Origin: Blasia pusilla
Lineage: Eukaryota > Marchantiophyta > Marchantiopsida > Blasiales
Direction of reading: 5' to 3'
Assembly: GCA_050084515.1 (NCBI GenBank)
Contig: CM114274.1
Span: 33,604,001-33,668,000, forward strand
Length of the DNA: 64,000 bases
Under the pieces are notes generated by a model, which was not told the DNA's origin, ran no database searches, and saw only the letters and a list, made by a program, of their open reading frames with translations. Below are positions 47,381 to 60,007 of this stretch, in pieces. The first letter of the stretch is position 1; each line of letters begins with the position of its first letter. The position numbers and the translations under genes are program-made.

Positions 47381-47920
47381 CCCATGCTGCGCCATAAGAG
47401 TCACCGGAATGCTCCAGGCGGGTGCGAAAGGGTATCCAATAGAGGAGTCCTCAAAAACTTGTTTGACTGTAGCATGAGAATAGTGGGAAAATGGAGTGAA
47501 TTCCAATTAATTTGAGGCCATTTTTCTTCATCCAATATCAGGGCATTCTAGCGAGCTCACTTCAACGCTTTGGGTGGGTGCAAAAGGCTATCCAATAACC
47601 CCCAACAAAAACTAAATGGAACTCGAAAAAATATTTGTTCACTTTTCCTCATCCAATATTGCGCTTTCTAGCCACATCATAGGAACGCGCCGGGTGGGTG
47701 CGAAATGCCGCGGTTTCCAGTGATCTCACCCAACACCCTCCATTGAAACATTTTTTGGACGGTAGATTGAGAAGAGCGAAAAAAAATATGAACTCCAAAT
47801 AATTAAAGTTCATATATATTCATTCAATGTGGTGCTTTCTAGCAACCTCACCGGAATGCTCCAAGCGGGTGCGAAAGGGTACACCCAACAACCTCTATTG
47901 AAACGCTTTTTGGACGGAGT
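47381..47920. repeat. Degenerate four-copy minisatellite
   Basis: Units around CATCCAAT-N-GCGCTTTCTAGC and GGCGGGTGCGAAAGGGTA occur from about 47381, 47529, 47650 and 47820, spaced 120-170 bp. Some also share ATTGAAAC and TTTTTTGGACGG. The plus frame 47829-48242 that follows is GC-rich, motif-free and probably non-coding. Confidence 0.6.
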
Positions 47921-48565
47921 GGCGGGCGGATGTTCTCCCCTCACCCCGTCCATGGCCATCCGACGCCTCACAGACACCGACACCGACACGGCCGCGACGG
48001 GCCGTCCGTCGACGGCGACGCGGCGGAGGAGAGCGGTTTGGGATTGGCGTGAGGTGGTATTGTGGAGGGGATGGGAGTTGCGACTTGCGAAGATCGTTGT
48101 TGTGGTGAGGGGGGGGGGAGGTTGCGAGTTACGTATGAGATGGATGAGCGATGATAGGGAGGCTGTCAGAGGAGGATTCGCGAACGATGCTCGGGATCGA
48201 AGTTATCGGCTCCTTGGCCATTCTGAATTTAGCTCGGAGTAAGCTCTTAACATATTTTATTGAATTCATCCTCTTTTTACATACAAGTTGTGTTCTTTGG
48301 TAGACTGAATTCAACAAACTCACGTCATAGGAATACTTGTAGTCCGAATGGCCAATTTTCATTGCCCTGCGTCTAGCTCTTCCTTTTTTATTTAGTTTGA
48401 TATTTACTAAAGAGCACATAAGCCTAAACCTGATATGCGTATGCTCTCATCCGGGAAAATAAAAATCCATCTGAGAAATGCGTGCTCTGCTCGTGCCTGT
48501 TGTCTTTCAATGCCCAAGGTAACAATTTCATGCTTACTTGTATGGTTGGTAATGTTGTTATATAG

Positions 48566-50468
48566 GGCCCATTTTACAAGGGAGACACGGAGAAAGAGCT
48601 CTCCGCACTTGAGCCTCTAAACATGTTTGCTGCATTTATGGGCAAAAGCCCACCCCCGTCTCAAAAGCAGGCTTACCAAACATCACTATGGAGGGATCGA
48701 GTGGAGTGGGTCCACTATTGCTACAGTGAGGAGCACAAGCAGTATGTTTGCTTGTGCTCCAAGTGCATTGAATTTTTCCGCCAGCCGGAAACTTTCAACT
48801 CCCACATTACGTCGCACTGGCTTAGGCCAGTGCCTGGAACACCTCGTATCAGAGGGAAGAAGAAGTCAGAGGCTGATATTCAAGGCATAGAAGATGACGA
48901 TGAAGACGAGGGTAAGCATGGTTAGAACTATGTGATTGAATTATAGATAGAACATGATCTAATTTGCTGGTTTTGCTCTTAAGGGTCATAATCTCTCTCA
49001 TTCACTTTCTCATCACGTACTTTCTATGCAGGGACTCACACACATCCTTCTACTGCCAATCTTAGACTTAGAGGCACATTCTTGCAACGTTGGGCTAATC
49101 GAGAAAGGCAGAAGAAGAATGCTATCCTCAACAAAGCCAAAGACCATGCGAGAAGGGCTGCCGGGCCGTATGTCCCCATGCCTGCACTTACTGATCTGCT
49201 GATTGCATTTGAAGCTCATCGAACTGCACATTTCCAACAAACCTTATGGGCATGCTTAGCCAAGGTGGAGGAGTTTGAGAAGGCCAAGGAGGAATTGGAG
49301 AGTGCTCTGCTCTACGACTATAGTGAGGGGATGGATAGAGGCCGGTCAAAAGCTTCTCCCTTCCAACATCCCTGCTGATAGGGTACATCGTGCAACATAT
49401 TGGAGATGTCGTGCTGCGTTCCACCACTTATCTGCTGCGTGGATGATGGATAGGCAAGAACCATTTCGATGGGATGCCGGTTTAGAGACTAGAAAACAAC
49501 AAAGTTGAGCGATCATTTGCAAAGATTAGATGGGATGCGTAGAGCGCATCGGCATGCCTGGTTCATCAGCGAGCAATACTTCCTCCCTCGATTCAAGTAT
49601 AATTACCGGGTTTGGAAAGAAGCCAAAAAACCGTTTATAGTAGCAAAAATGAGAGAGAAAGTGACACGTATGTATGTGGATGGGCTTGGCTACAGCCATG
49701 CTGATGTTGTGTCCAGGGTACAATCTTGTCCTTTCATTCTAGTCATTGAATTATCCCTCTCCACTGAAATTGAAATTGGTCATTTGGTTTTTACTCTTGT
49801 GCATTTCAAATGATTGGTCATTTGGTGTACATGTGTGCAGGGAGGTGTGGATATGGAGATTGTGGACTCTAGTGACTTAGACTCTGTAGATGATGGTCAC
49901 CGGACTCCAGATTCCGCAAGAACACCGAGGATGGAGGAGAGGTTGGTTAGGCCTGATGTAGAGACTCTATACTCGGATGAGCCAATTGACTCTAACATTG
50001 TGCACCCACGGAATCAAAGACACACTTCTAGATCCGGTAGGCCCATTATGGAGAAATCTTCCAGGGTCACACGTGATACAAGGAAATCTCCTCGCCTTCA
50101 TCATGTAGTATTCAGTGCAGGCCAAGCATCCCGTGGATACCGTAAGTCACCTAGCCCCGACCAAGTGGTGGTGCAGGCTGAGCCTACTGTGAGATCCAAG
50201 TATCCTACGGGGAGAACTAAAGAGTCCTTGAAAAGGAGGAGAAGGATCATGCTGGCCGAAATGAAGAAGAAGACAAGCTTAGAGACGAGATTGCAGGTAC
50301 ACAACAAAAATAATTCTAAACCCTTTGAGAAACCGCTTTTTTCGGGAAGAGTTGTACTTGCCTCACACATTCATGTGGCTTTTCAGCAGGTGCCAACGGG
50401 AGATGGACACCCTGTAGCGGTTGCTGTGAACTTGGACAATGATGGCGTGCTTAGCGGAAGTGACCAGG
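48566..50468 (+). pseudogene. Unknown gene with zinc-finger-like N-terminus, broken
   Basis: Plus-strand exons are about 48566-48911, 49032-49717, 49841-50296 and 50390-50468, with GT-AG borders. Exon 1 contains YVCLCSKCIEFF and FNSHITSHW, a C-x2-C and H-x3-H pair like a degenerate C2H2 or BED finger, then an acidic run. Exon 2 is Lys/Arg/Glu-rich and probably helical (RWANRERQKKNAILNKAKDH, KVEEFEKAKEELESALLYDY). Exon 3 is serine/arginine-rich and basic. Frameshifts near 49335 and 49500 break exon 2. I do not recognise the family. It lies between MULE copies and could be a second MULE gene or a captured host gene. Confidence 0.45.
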
Positions 50469-51057
50469 TTGTGTTTCATCCCGTTCAAACATTATTGTTT
50501 GAAACATTGATGATCTTCAAAATCTGCAACGTACAATGCTAATTTAGGGCTGGAACACTTGGGTTGGTAATTAGGTAGGGGGAGATGGACACATACAGCT
50601 AGGGGTAGCCGTGCCAAGTGAAGACCCACATGCTGATGTGGATGGCGGAGACTTTCATTCTACCCCGCTGCCCCTTTTCTCGACTCCGTCATTGCAAGCG
50701 TTTGAAATGGAAACTTTGTCCACAAGTGGAGCTCTGGCAGGGCGACATTAGAGCTGCAGCTTCATCATGTAATAACATGAACCAAGATAATATGCCTCTA
50801 AAACTTAAATCACATTTTTTCTAGACTATAGACATATTTTGAACCTACTCAAGGGTGAAAATTTACATGTGTTGGTACATTGTGTGTAATTCAATTGGTT
50901 GTTGGCAATTTTGCATACTCTGTATAAGATCAGACTTTGTTTGGGGATGAACCTACTTGGTGCAGCCTGCCCACGCCATGGACTGCTTTGAATTTATTGA
51001 TGGATGGTTGGAGTTTCTAACCAAATTCGGACACCAATGTCGTGCAAATGTTCATCA
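50469..51057. other. Downstream region, nothing recognised
   Basis: One short plus-strand frame (50618-50824) has no domain. Part of it may be the 3' end of the preceding unknown gene. Confidence 0.4.
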
Positions 51058-51297
51058 GGGGCTATCGGTATAAGATCTACATGAGGGGCTATCGGTATAC
51101 CACGGACATTGGGGGCTATTGGAAGAAAAATTTTGTTCCTTATGGGACGGCGGCTGCTTCAGTTTTTGCAGTTTTGTAGATTTGCCTTGAGTACTACAAC
51201 TGGGGCTATCAGTCGGACAATTTTGTTCCTTATGGGATGGCGGCTGCTTCAGTTTGTCAATTTTGCAGACCTTCCTTGAGCACTACAACACGAAGCT
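51058..51297. repeat. Short tandem repeats (28-bp and 90-bp units)
   Basis: GGGGCTATCGGTAT recurs at about 51058 and 51085, with a variant at 51113. A 90-bp unit starting TTTTGTTCCTTATGGGA is present at 51131 and 51221. Both copies read NFVPYG-AAASV in one frame, which includes a stop. Confidence 0.7.
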
Positions 51298-52442
51298 AAA
51301 ATAGGTTAGACAATCTTATTTCTGTAACTTCAATGACCGTGTCCTTGTATTTATGCAATTTATGCTAGCATGCCCTAAAGGTGAACTTGTTTATTTGTTC
51401 TGTGCAGATGCGGGATGTATGATGGTAACGAGGGAAGGATGGAAATGTTCTATCCTAATCCCTTTCCCCCCGGTTGCCCCAGGGTAAGATGTAACTTAAG
51501 AAATCCCACCTGTACTCTGCAATTGCCTATAATTTTAAAAAAAAATTGAAGTGCGTATTGTGAGTTGTGTTGTGTACATTGTGCGTTTGTCATTTTCACA
51601 CACTTATCGCATTCAACCAACCGAAGCAACTCCTGTCGACAATCTTTTTCTGTATGTTTGGTTTGTTACTGATAGTCTTCTGTACTTGTTGAGGTTCTAA
51701 ACATGGCCTAGTACATATCCATGGCATTGGAACACTGTTTGTGAGGTGTTCAAGAAATGAACACTGGAGCTGCGATGTTCATCTTGCATATGTTTTGTTT
51801 CACTACATATTACCGCATACACGTATTATAGACAAGTCGTTGTTGCACTTCAACATTATTTAACGTTGTTTCACATGATTCATTTAGCGACGAATTTAGG
51901 ATCAACTAAGTTAGCTGTGGTAGGGTCGAGGCCGCTAAAACTTTACGAAGAGGGACATGGCTCGAGAGTAGGGTTGGGACCGTGTCCAAAGCATTTTTTT
52001 CTAGTCAAGCCTATCTCCCTTACTTACAACTAGTTTAGAGGAATCTCTATATGACCAAAGTGGCGGTGTTTTGCCTCTACGGTGTGGAACACGACGCAAT
52101 ATAACTGCGCCCCCTGTGCGTGGTTATGCCTCCGATATGGAATCGCGCGCGGTATGGCTGCCCAACCTAGTTATGAAGTGCATTAATGATATTCAAAATG
52201 TCCATGGGATCCGAATGGGATCAAGTCACAGCTGCCAACGCGGTAGAAACCAAACATGATTCAAAATTTTCTATTCAAGAATGCACAACATAATAAGGGG
52301 TGAACACATGTTTTCATGTATTCAATTAAAAAAACATGCAAAACATGACTTATCATGTGTTTCCGTGAAACACCTCCTACTTTGTGTTACAAGGACTTTA
52401 CAGCGCTATACTTCAGAGTATTAAAGGAGATTCAATTGGCTT
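51298..52442. other. No recognisable gene
   Basis: This is AT-rich sequence with short frames only (52071-52259 + is motif-free). It may contain the terminal region of the inverted MULE copy, but no terminal inverted repeat could be matched by eye. Confidence 0.4.
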
Positions 52443-55400
52443 TCACATAAGAGTTTCATCTTGAGAGTCCAAGATAATTATGGCGTCTTTGGTTTGTCCT
52501 ATAGCTCCAGGGTGTAATTCACAATCTTTTGGAATAGATGAATCAGTAAGGATATCAAGCATAATATCCACTTTTGTCCTCTTTGAAACACTGGCAGACC
52601 TGTAGGTACTATGAGGTGTGGTGTTTACCAAAGGCCATTGGGAATCTGCGTTTAAGCCATGGGACGGATTCTCATCAGCTTGGCTCAATAGAGCCAGCAG
52701 GTCCAAATTAATACATGCCTCTCCTTCCATTTCTGCCTCCATGTTCAAAAACTTAGTTTTCCTCACTCTGTGGAAGGATTCCACTTGGTGCTCTTCGAAA
52801 CTCGATTGAGTTCTAAGAGGATTATGAGACCTTCGTTTTAAATGCAAGCGGTCTAGCCAATTCAGGCGCCTACGCAGGCTACGGTTCTGTCCAGGATTCC
52901 CCACAAAGGGCTCAGGAAAGTGTGTGGCAATGTCATTAGCATTACCTTTAACGTGAGTGTTAGTCTCTATCCTCGCCTTGAGGTTCAACACTGAATCTAA
53001 ATCCTTCTGCACTAGTTGAAACAAGTGTTCAAGGAGCATATCTGAGAATGGAAGCCCAAGGGTAGCGTTTAGGCATTTCTCCATGATGTCTTGAACATCC
53101 TTGGTGGTGGTTTTTGGTGAGAGATCTCTGCTGATAGGTTCAGCAAGCACATGGTCTTGTCCCTCATCCACAATATTTCCATCTTCGTCTTCCTGATCTT
53201 CTTCATGTAATTCATCCTTGTGTGGCTCTTGCACCAAATTTTCAAACCCGCCCGCTTTGCTTCCAAAGCGAGTTCCTAAGCAAGACAACAAGTGAATTTC
53301 TGTGTGGCCACACAGAAGAAGGCATTTTACCTGCAGACGGAGTGTGTTAAAATAGATGGAATTCAGCTTGTTGAAATCTGATGTAAATACCCTAAATCAC
53401 ATCAAAGTTGTATGAAGACAGACTTGATGTTTACAAGTGAAGCCTTCATTGGCACGAGGACATGTACAAGCAGCATCTCTTGTATCGTAGTCGACCACAT
53501 TATGCCAAACATCTGGCTTTGAAATACTTTTCACCTTCGCACATTTCCTCCCATTTACCAATTCAAATGTGACATGATTATCCGGTATGTCATTTTCCCT
53601 TTTAATTTCCATGAGCATAACTTTTTGTATGGCCTTGTTTCTCACCATGCCTTCTCGTTTCAAGAAGCCTAGGTACCAGAAGAAATCTTCTATTTCACCA
53701 GTGAGCATTTGCACAAGCCATATCAATTTTCTTGTTGGCTTGGTGGGCATGCTGGACGCTAGGTTCATTTTTAGAGTGTGGTGCCACCTTTCGATTGCAG
53801 CATTCGTATCTTGGTTGGACCTTGCGTGCTTACGGTATCCCCTGGCCCAGTTCAAAAATTTTGGATGCCAGTAGCTTCCATAGTACTTCACAAAGTGTCG
53901 TTCTGATCCAACCCACTTCCGCATGAATCGATAGGAGGCGTCGATGGGATCTGCAATGGCATATGCAAATTAGTTATTAGTCACTGAACGGTATGTGGAG
54001 GAAACAATCCAGGAAAGAGAAAAACATGTAAGTGTACTATCTGTTTGATCGATGATATACCTTCATCACGTGAGTACATTACACCACCCAAGTCTCTGTT
54101 CATGTCTGCTTTCGTAATTGGACAACGCACTCGTTGATGCAAATTCTTTAACCAGTTCTTGCGAACATGCCATAGGCAGAGGTCAATAGGGACACTTGGA
54201 AATACATTTTGGATAGCAGATTGTTCCTCTTTCGAATCATCCACAATGAAGCATGAAGGCTTCCATTCATTTGCCTATGTATCTTGCAGGCTTGAGTGTA
54301 TATTCCTCTGTGCCCAGTCCTTGATTTGGGACAAGGTCTCCACCAGATCTTCGTGTTGATGTCGTTGTAGGATTGCCCTTACCAATGGCAGGCCATTCTG
54401 GAACTTATCAAAACCCAGCAATGTGAATAATTGATACTGTAAACACACATAACATAATGTTCAGAATATAAGACAAATGAAAACAGGCACCAGGGTGTGC
54501 GTAAGAAAGTTCTCACAAAATAGAATGGTTAGTGATAAAGATGCAGCATTGACTCACCTATAATGTCCATTGAAAGTAGTGGAAAACACACATGTGAATC
54601 ATGTATACTTTGAAGACACTTTCCACTAAGTTCAAAATTTCCAACAATTCAAACAATCCTTAAGTAGGAGCATTTCCGGTTCCCTACTCCATGGCTCCAT
54701 CAATTCTACAAGATGTCTACAAAAAATGATAGGATCAAGGCCAACTAACCTCGTAAGTATTTGTGACATGGGTTGCGTCCATGGAGATGGCCCCGCCGTT
54801 CCCTAGCTCTAAGAGATTCTAGAGCATCCAAGATGTGGAAAGTACAAGGCAAAAGGACTAGTCCAACTTGGAAATAGCTTCCCTGTAGTAAATTACATTC
54901 TCAGGATGTGCTTGAACCCAGTGATGAATTGCAGTAGCGTCTTCGGTTCCGTCATATTCCCCTTCTCGCCTTCGCATAGAATGCTTAATATTTAGTATGT
55001 CTTGATGCTTGAGCATGGCGTCCCTACCCCACGCATGTTTCTGATTGGGGTTTTCACGGATGTGTACGCGAATCCACCTCCTATGCTCTTTCATGATATT
55101 TTTGGGGCTTACATTCACTCGTAACAAGCGCTCTACAAAATCCCTTGCAAACTTAGTTTCGGGGCAACAATTGCATTTGCAATATCTGCTGTCTTATCCA
55201 AGTCACCATGGCATATCCGACCCTCCTTGTCCACATGGTTTGAATGAAGATGCTTAACATACAGAAACCAGCACGATCTACTGGATAGATTACAGCGAAG
55301 TGAGATTGGCATCCACGTCCTTGAGATAGTCCAAGGCGTTTGCTCTGGTTTTCTGGCCTGCTACCCTTGGCCCCTATGCGACGAATGTTAGGGTCAAAGA

Positions 55401-55749
55401 CCTCGTTGGGCAAAGATGTCCAAACCAACCTCCTCCAATCATGCGGTCCATATGCGCACCAATATCGAATGGTAAGATTCTTGTGTCCTGATTTATCAGT
55501 CTTGCTGATTCGGAAAGTAGTCTGAAAATGTGGTGTATATTCTTCACCACGGATGAAGTCATGAACCCTTTCCGCATGAATCCATGCCTCTTTTCGGTCA
55601 CCATACCAAAGGAGGTGTTCTCTTAAAAAAGGACCAGGCGGTGGGTTCTGGATAGTATCACATTCTAATGTAGTGGAATATTTTGTGTATTTCACCATGA
55701 TGACAGAGTGGATAAAGACTTCCGAGGGCTTTGAGAAGCTGCCAAGCAC
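52443..55749 (-). pseudogene. Mutator-like (MULE) transposase, copy 2, inverted
   Basis: It has the same architecture as copies 1 and 3 but on the minus strand and clearly diverged. It shows YGDRKEAWIHAERV (~55600), RWIRVHIREN (~55080), ISMDATHVTN (~54790), FIVDDSKEE (~54240), AAIERWHHTL (~53805) and the SWIM finger CTCPRANEGFTCKHQV (~53460). It also has a long C-terminal exon (53330-52443) of acidic and basic stretches ending SQDETLM. This copy preserves the C-terminal exon best. Frameshifts lie near 55240 and 55165, and a TAG follows LQDT near 54285. It is an older, independent insertion of the same family. Confidence 0.85.
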
Positions 55750-56596
55750 AAGAAGAAAACAAGAACACAGTGAGGTATGTGTTCGGACCAGCAGATTTCC
55801 TCCAAATTACCCTTAATACACGAAGCATGCATAGGGATTACTTAGTGATACTTAGTATCATTCACATATCAGTGAAACCCTACCAGTGAGGTTCAGCATG
55901 ATCTCAAATACATCAACTCAGGTTTAAGGGAAGACTTCTTCTGATCAAACAAAGGGCAGAACGAGAAACCAGCTTCTACTCCCACTACAAGAAAAAATAA
56001 TTTGAGGGGTAGAGATACCTTGCAAATCATAGTATAAACCGTAGTCAGGTAGAAGTTGAGCTCATTCGCTCTGCGCACCAAATAGATGGGAGCCTTCTTT
56101 ATCCGAATGTGTGGCTTTATCTTCTACGTTTAGCTAATCCAAACACGCATTTCCAATGCCCGAACATTTCGGAACATCCTATCCCACGCTACACGCTTTA
56201 ATCAAAGGCACTTCTTAATCCAAAAATGCTTCTTAATCGGCATGTAATCCACACTAATATGGAAGTAATCCTCACTCATCCAACCTCCCCGAACCTCCCT
56301 CTCTAATCCTATCTGCCTCCACGCATATGGAAGGCAACAGTTCCGGTAAACGCTAATCCACATGGTAAACCCACCCTAACACGAACAACGGTTCTGAAGC
56401 ATACTCCATTTTCATTTGCGTGCATTTCCTTCAATTACGCTAATCCACATGGTAAACCCGTCCTAACACAAACACGACGCTGCATTTGTTTGTTCAAAAC
56501 GGGATGGCGGGAAAGTATGCGATTCGGTCCAAAAATGCGATGAGGGGATGGACTGCGATACGGAATGGAATTACGAGCGGACGGAGTGTGAAGGGT
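55750..56596. other. Flank between inverted and direct MULE copies
   Basis: No gene is recognised. An 87-bp direct repeat starting ACGCTAATCCACATGG occurs at 56350 and 56437, and the surroundings are rich in TAATCC words. The right edge is a sharp junction with MULE copy 3 at 56597. Confidence 0.45.
56350..56475. repeat. 87-bp direct repeat
   Basis: ACGCTAATCCACATGG and the following GTAAACCC are present at 56350 and again at 56437, followed by the similar tails ACCCTAACACGAAC and GTCCTAACACAAAC. Confidence 0.7.
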
Positions 56597-59113
56597 AGTA
56601 GGCTTGAGAGTCAGCTTAGACGTTTAGGTTTATCACAAGTACGGGGATGTCAATGTGATTTTGTTGCAATATCACCTTATGATAGGTATGGTACTATGCT
56701 AATTCGGTTTCTCCAAGAGCAACACGTAGAAAAAAATGGTAGATATTGCCATGGCCAATTAGATGAGACTTCCACAATCTGCAATGCCAATCTAGCCCCC
56801 AAGATGAGCTCTACCTTTCGAGACTTTGTGGAGCGTCTGCTGCGTGTGAGTATCTCTCCTCCATTACATCATGAAGATGCATAAAGGGTGGATAAGAGAT
56901 TGTATGAGAGACAACATTCAAGGAAACAACACCCTAGCAAGAGATGCCTTACACACACCTCAAGATATTCTAAACATTAAGAATGCAATGAGAAGGCGAG
57001 AAGGCGGATATGATGGGACAAACGATGCTACATCACTTCAAATGTGGGTTCAAAGACACCCGGATCATGTGATGCTTTACAAACCCTTTGACTCCATCAA
57101 CAATAAACCATTTGCTCTTGTATTCTCAACATCATGGATGCTTTAGAATCTAGTTCGCTTTGGAGATGGTGGTGCTATTAGCATGGATGCCACCCATGGA
57201 ACCAACACATACGAGGTAAATTTTTAGGAAACTTTATTCCTCTGTACTCTCTTTTTGTGAATCTTACATATTCTTCTCACTCTATTTGTAATGGAACACA
57301 ACGTCTTTGTTGTGGAAAGGCGGGACTCCAGAAAAATGGTATTCCTGTTTTGAATTTTCAGATTGTGTGTTCTTGCAAGTATACAAGTGAAACAATCTCA
57401 TGCCAAAATTTTTGTTGTAAACTAACTGAATTCTTGAGTGGATGACAGTACCAATTGTTCACCTTGCTTGGGTTTGGCTCTTTCCAAAATGGCTTGCCTA
57501 TGGTTTGGGCTATTCTCTAACGCCACTTTCAAGAAGACATTGCCGAAGTCCTCACAAGCATAAAAGTTTGAGCAGAAGCTATGTCTTCAGCGGCCGGTGA
57601 TGAGAGTAGAGTACCATGGAGACCATCTTGCTTTATTGTAGATGATTCGAAGGAAGAAAAATCTGCCATTAGAGAAGTATTTCCAGGAGTTCCCATCCAC
57701 CTCTGTATATGGCATGTCAGAAAGAGTTGGCTCAGGCAACTCCACCTACGCGTTAGGTGTCCAATTAGGAAAGCACGGATGAATCATGACCTTGGCAAAG
57801 TCATGTACATCCGCAATGTTGGTATGTTTCTTTGTCACACATCCAAACCATTGGTCCATTTACTTTCCTACCTACATCATTTGCATTCCATTTTATACTA
57901 TGTTTTGTGACCCTAAACCAACCAATCTTGTGCTATGCAGATCTAGCTCAGGAGTCTATGAAGTTCATTCAGAAGTATGCAAATTCAGAGATGCACTTTG
58001 TGAAATACTACGCAAGTTATTGGCACCCAAAATTGTCCACACGGGCCAAGGGCTATCGCTCTGAAGCAAGATCTGCCCAAGACTCAAATGCAGCAATTGA
58101 AAGGTGGCATGCCACCTTGAAAATGCATCTTCGCGCACTCAAGCCATCTAAGGGTACTCGATCTATTATTTGGTTTCTATCCATTGTGACAAATGAGATT
58201 GAGACTTCTTTTGGTATATGGCCTTCTTGAAGTATGAGGGCAAGGTGCGGAACAAGGCCATTCACATTGTAATGACCATGGCCATAAAGAATGCAAAATC
58301 TATTCCGGATGACCATGTTCAATTTGAAAATCATGAAGGCAGAAAATATGCGAAGGTGCAGAGTAAGTCAAAGCCTAGTTTCTACCACTCCATCTGCGAC
58401 TATGATTCCAAGAATGCAGCTTGTACATGTCCTAATGCTCAAGAAGGATTTACTTGCAAGCACCACGTAAGGGCATGTGGTACATTTGGCCGTTGTGAAA
58501 TTCTATTCAGAATTGTGAAGTAGTCAATAGTCTAGCCATCCATACTCTGTACCTGTGAATTTGCGGTCCATAACCTTACTACAAACTCATGATGGGCAGG
58601 TTAAGTGTCTTCTACTATTTGGGCACACGGAAATGCAAGTCCTTCTATATCTTGGTGCTAAGTCCGGATCAAAGGCGGGTGGTTTTGAGGGTCTGGCCCA
58701 AGGCTTAGATGGGTGTACATCCATGTCAGGGTAGGAGTCTCTACACATCGCTATTGACCAGGCAAGTTAAATGTTTCCACATAATGAGAATCATAACGAG
58801 AGGACAACACACATGACCATATGCAATACAGTAGATATACAACATGTATTTCAGAAAATCACGGAATGCATTGAAGATGCTAAATGCAAGCAAGTGCTAC
58901 TTGATCATACTTTATAACAGATGAAGTCGTTGTACGAATCATTGCTCACCTTGAAGGAAAGGATTGAGTCAAATACAGGCGTACTTCCAATTCAAGCTTT
59001 ACAACGTCTTGAAAGCTTTATAGCAAGTGGCATGTTGGATCGGTCTTTAAGAAGGAAGATGGATTGGGTAGAAGTATTGCACAGGACAAGTAGGCGCAAA
59101 CCAAATACCCCGT
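56597..59113 (+). pseudogene. Mutator-like (MULE) transposase, copy 3, truncated at both ends
   Basis: This runs collinear with 44457-46983 (copy 1), with high identity over ~2.5 kb. The first catalytic Asp is at ~57181, the second at ~57640, the Glu at ~58093, and the SWIM finger CTCPNAQEGFTCKHHV at 58427-58474. It has fewer stops than copy 1 (for example LGLSQVRG, TFRDFVE and PSCFIVDD are open), but a base is missing near 58200 (EIETSFGIW instead of EIEDFFWY). The N-terminal part before GSRLESQLRR is missing at 56597. On the right it stops dead at 59113, where an LTR begins. Confidence 0.88.
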
Positions 59114-59507
59114 TGTCCCATAGTAAAATCAACCAGTGTGTAAACTCCTTCCTCATTGAGTGTTAGATAGAGTTTTATTAGTATTAAGTAAATTGGCTTA
59201 GAAAAAGGTAATTCTTATGTTTAAGCCTCTTTTCTACGGGCCCAACTTTAGGAAAAAGAGGTAATAAATAAAATATGAGTTTATAAAAGTAAAGTAGTTG
59301 CTTTAATGGAAAGGAAAAGTAGTCTTGGTTGGTGGTTAGGATAATTTGGGATAATTTGGAAAATATCAATGGGTAAAAGAGGATATTTTGGAAGAGATAA
59401 AAGGAAATCTACTTGTGTCAAAATGTGATTGGCTTAGCTTTGAAAGGAAGCCATATGGCACAAAATAAGATTAGCTCTATTTCGTACTCTTGTGGATCCC
59501 TCGTGAG

Positions 59508-59515
59508 TATATAAA
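59508..59515 (+). promoter_or_regulatory. TATA box of the gypsy LTR
   Basis: TATATAAA in the context GAGTATATAAAGAGGAGG lies ~395 bp into the element, in the position expected for the U3 promoter of the LTR. The transcription start would be about 30 bp downstream. Confidence 0.5.
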
Positions 59516-60007
59516 GAGGAGGACCTTCAAGGGTTCATCATCTTCTATTCCACATCTTGAGTCTCTCATGTCACTCTTGAATGTATGGCTTTGGGATTGC
59601 TTGCTCTTCTGATGAGTATGAATCACCCCTCTTGGGAGAGTAACTTGACCATGGTCTATTCTTTGAGAGGTTTCTAGAGTATGGTGTGTGTATGGAGATG
59701 AGAGGTTTGTCACCTTAGAAGAGTTTAGTCATACTAAAATAGCGAATATTTTGACTTGTTACTTTCCCAATGAGAGTGGATTATCCCTCTTGGGAGAATA
59801 ACTCCGCTAAAACCCTTTCTTGAGGAGAGTAGAGAATGTCTGTCAAGCATGGACAGGGATGGAGCACGAGTTGTGCCTGACTTTCCTTTCCTCAATCCAT
59901 ACCATGTCAAGGTACTCTTTGTAGATAGACACTGGTTCACTTTGGGAAGGCATTCATGAAACAGGTCATTCAATCTATTCAAGTCGGAGGTATCAATTTC
60001 AAATCCA

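Noticed and set aside
47829-48242. 137-codon plus-strand frame
   Set aside because: It consists of GC-rich minisatellite and simple sequence (TDTDTDTA, RRRR) without a domain.
52618-52809. Plus-strand frame inside the MULE copy 2 C-terminal exon
   Set aside because: It is a shadow of the minus-strand transposase frame, which has family support.
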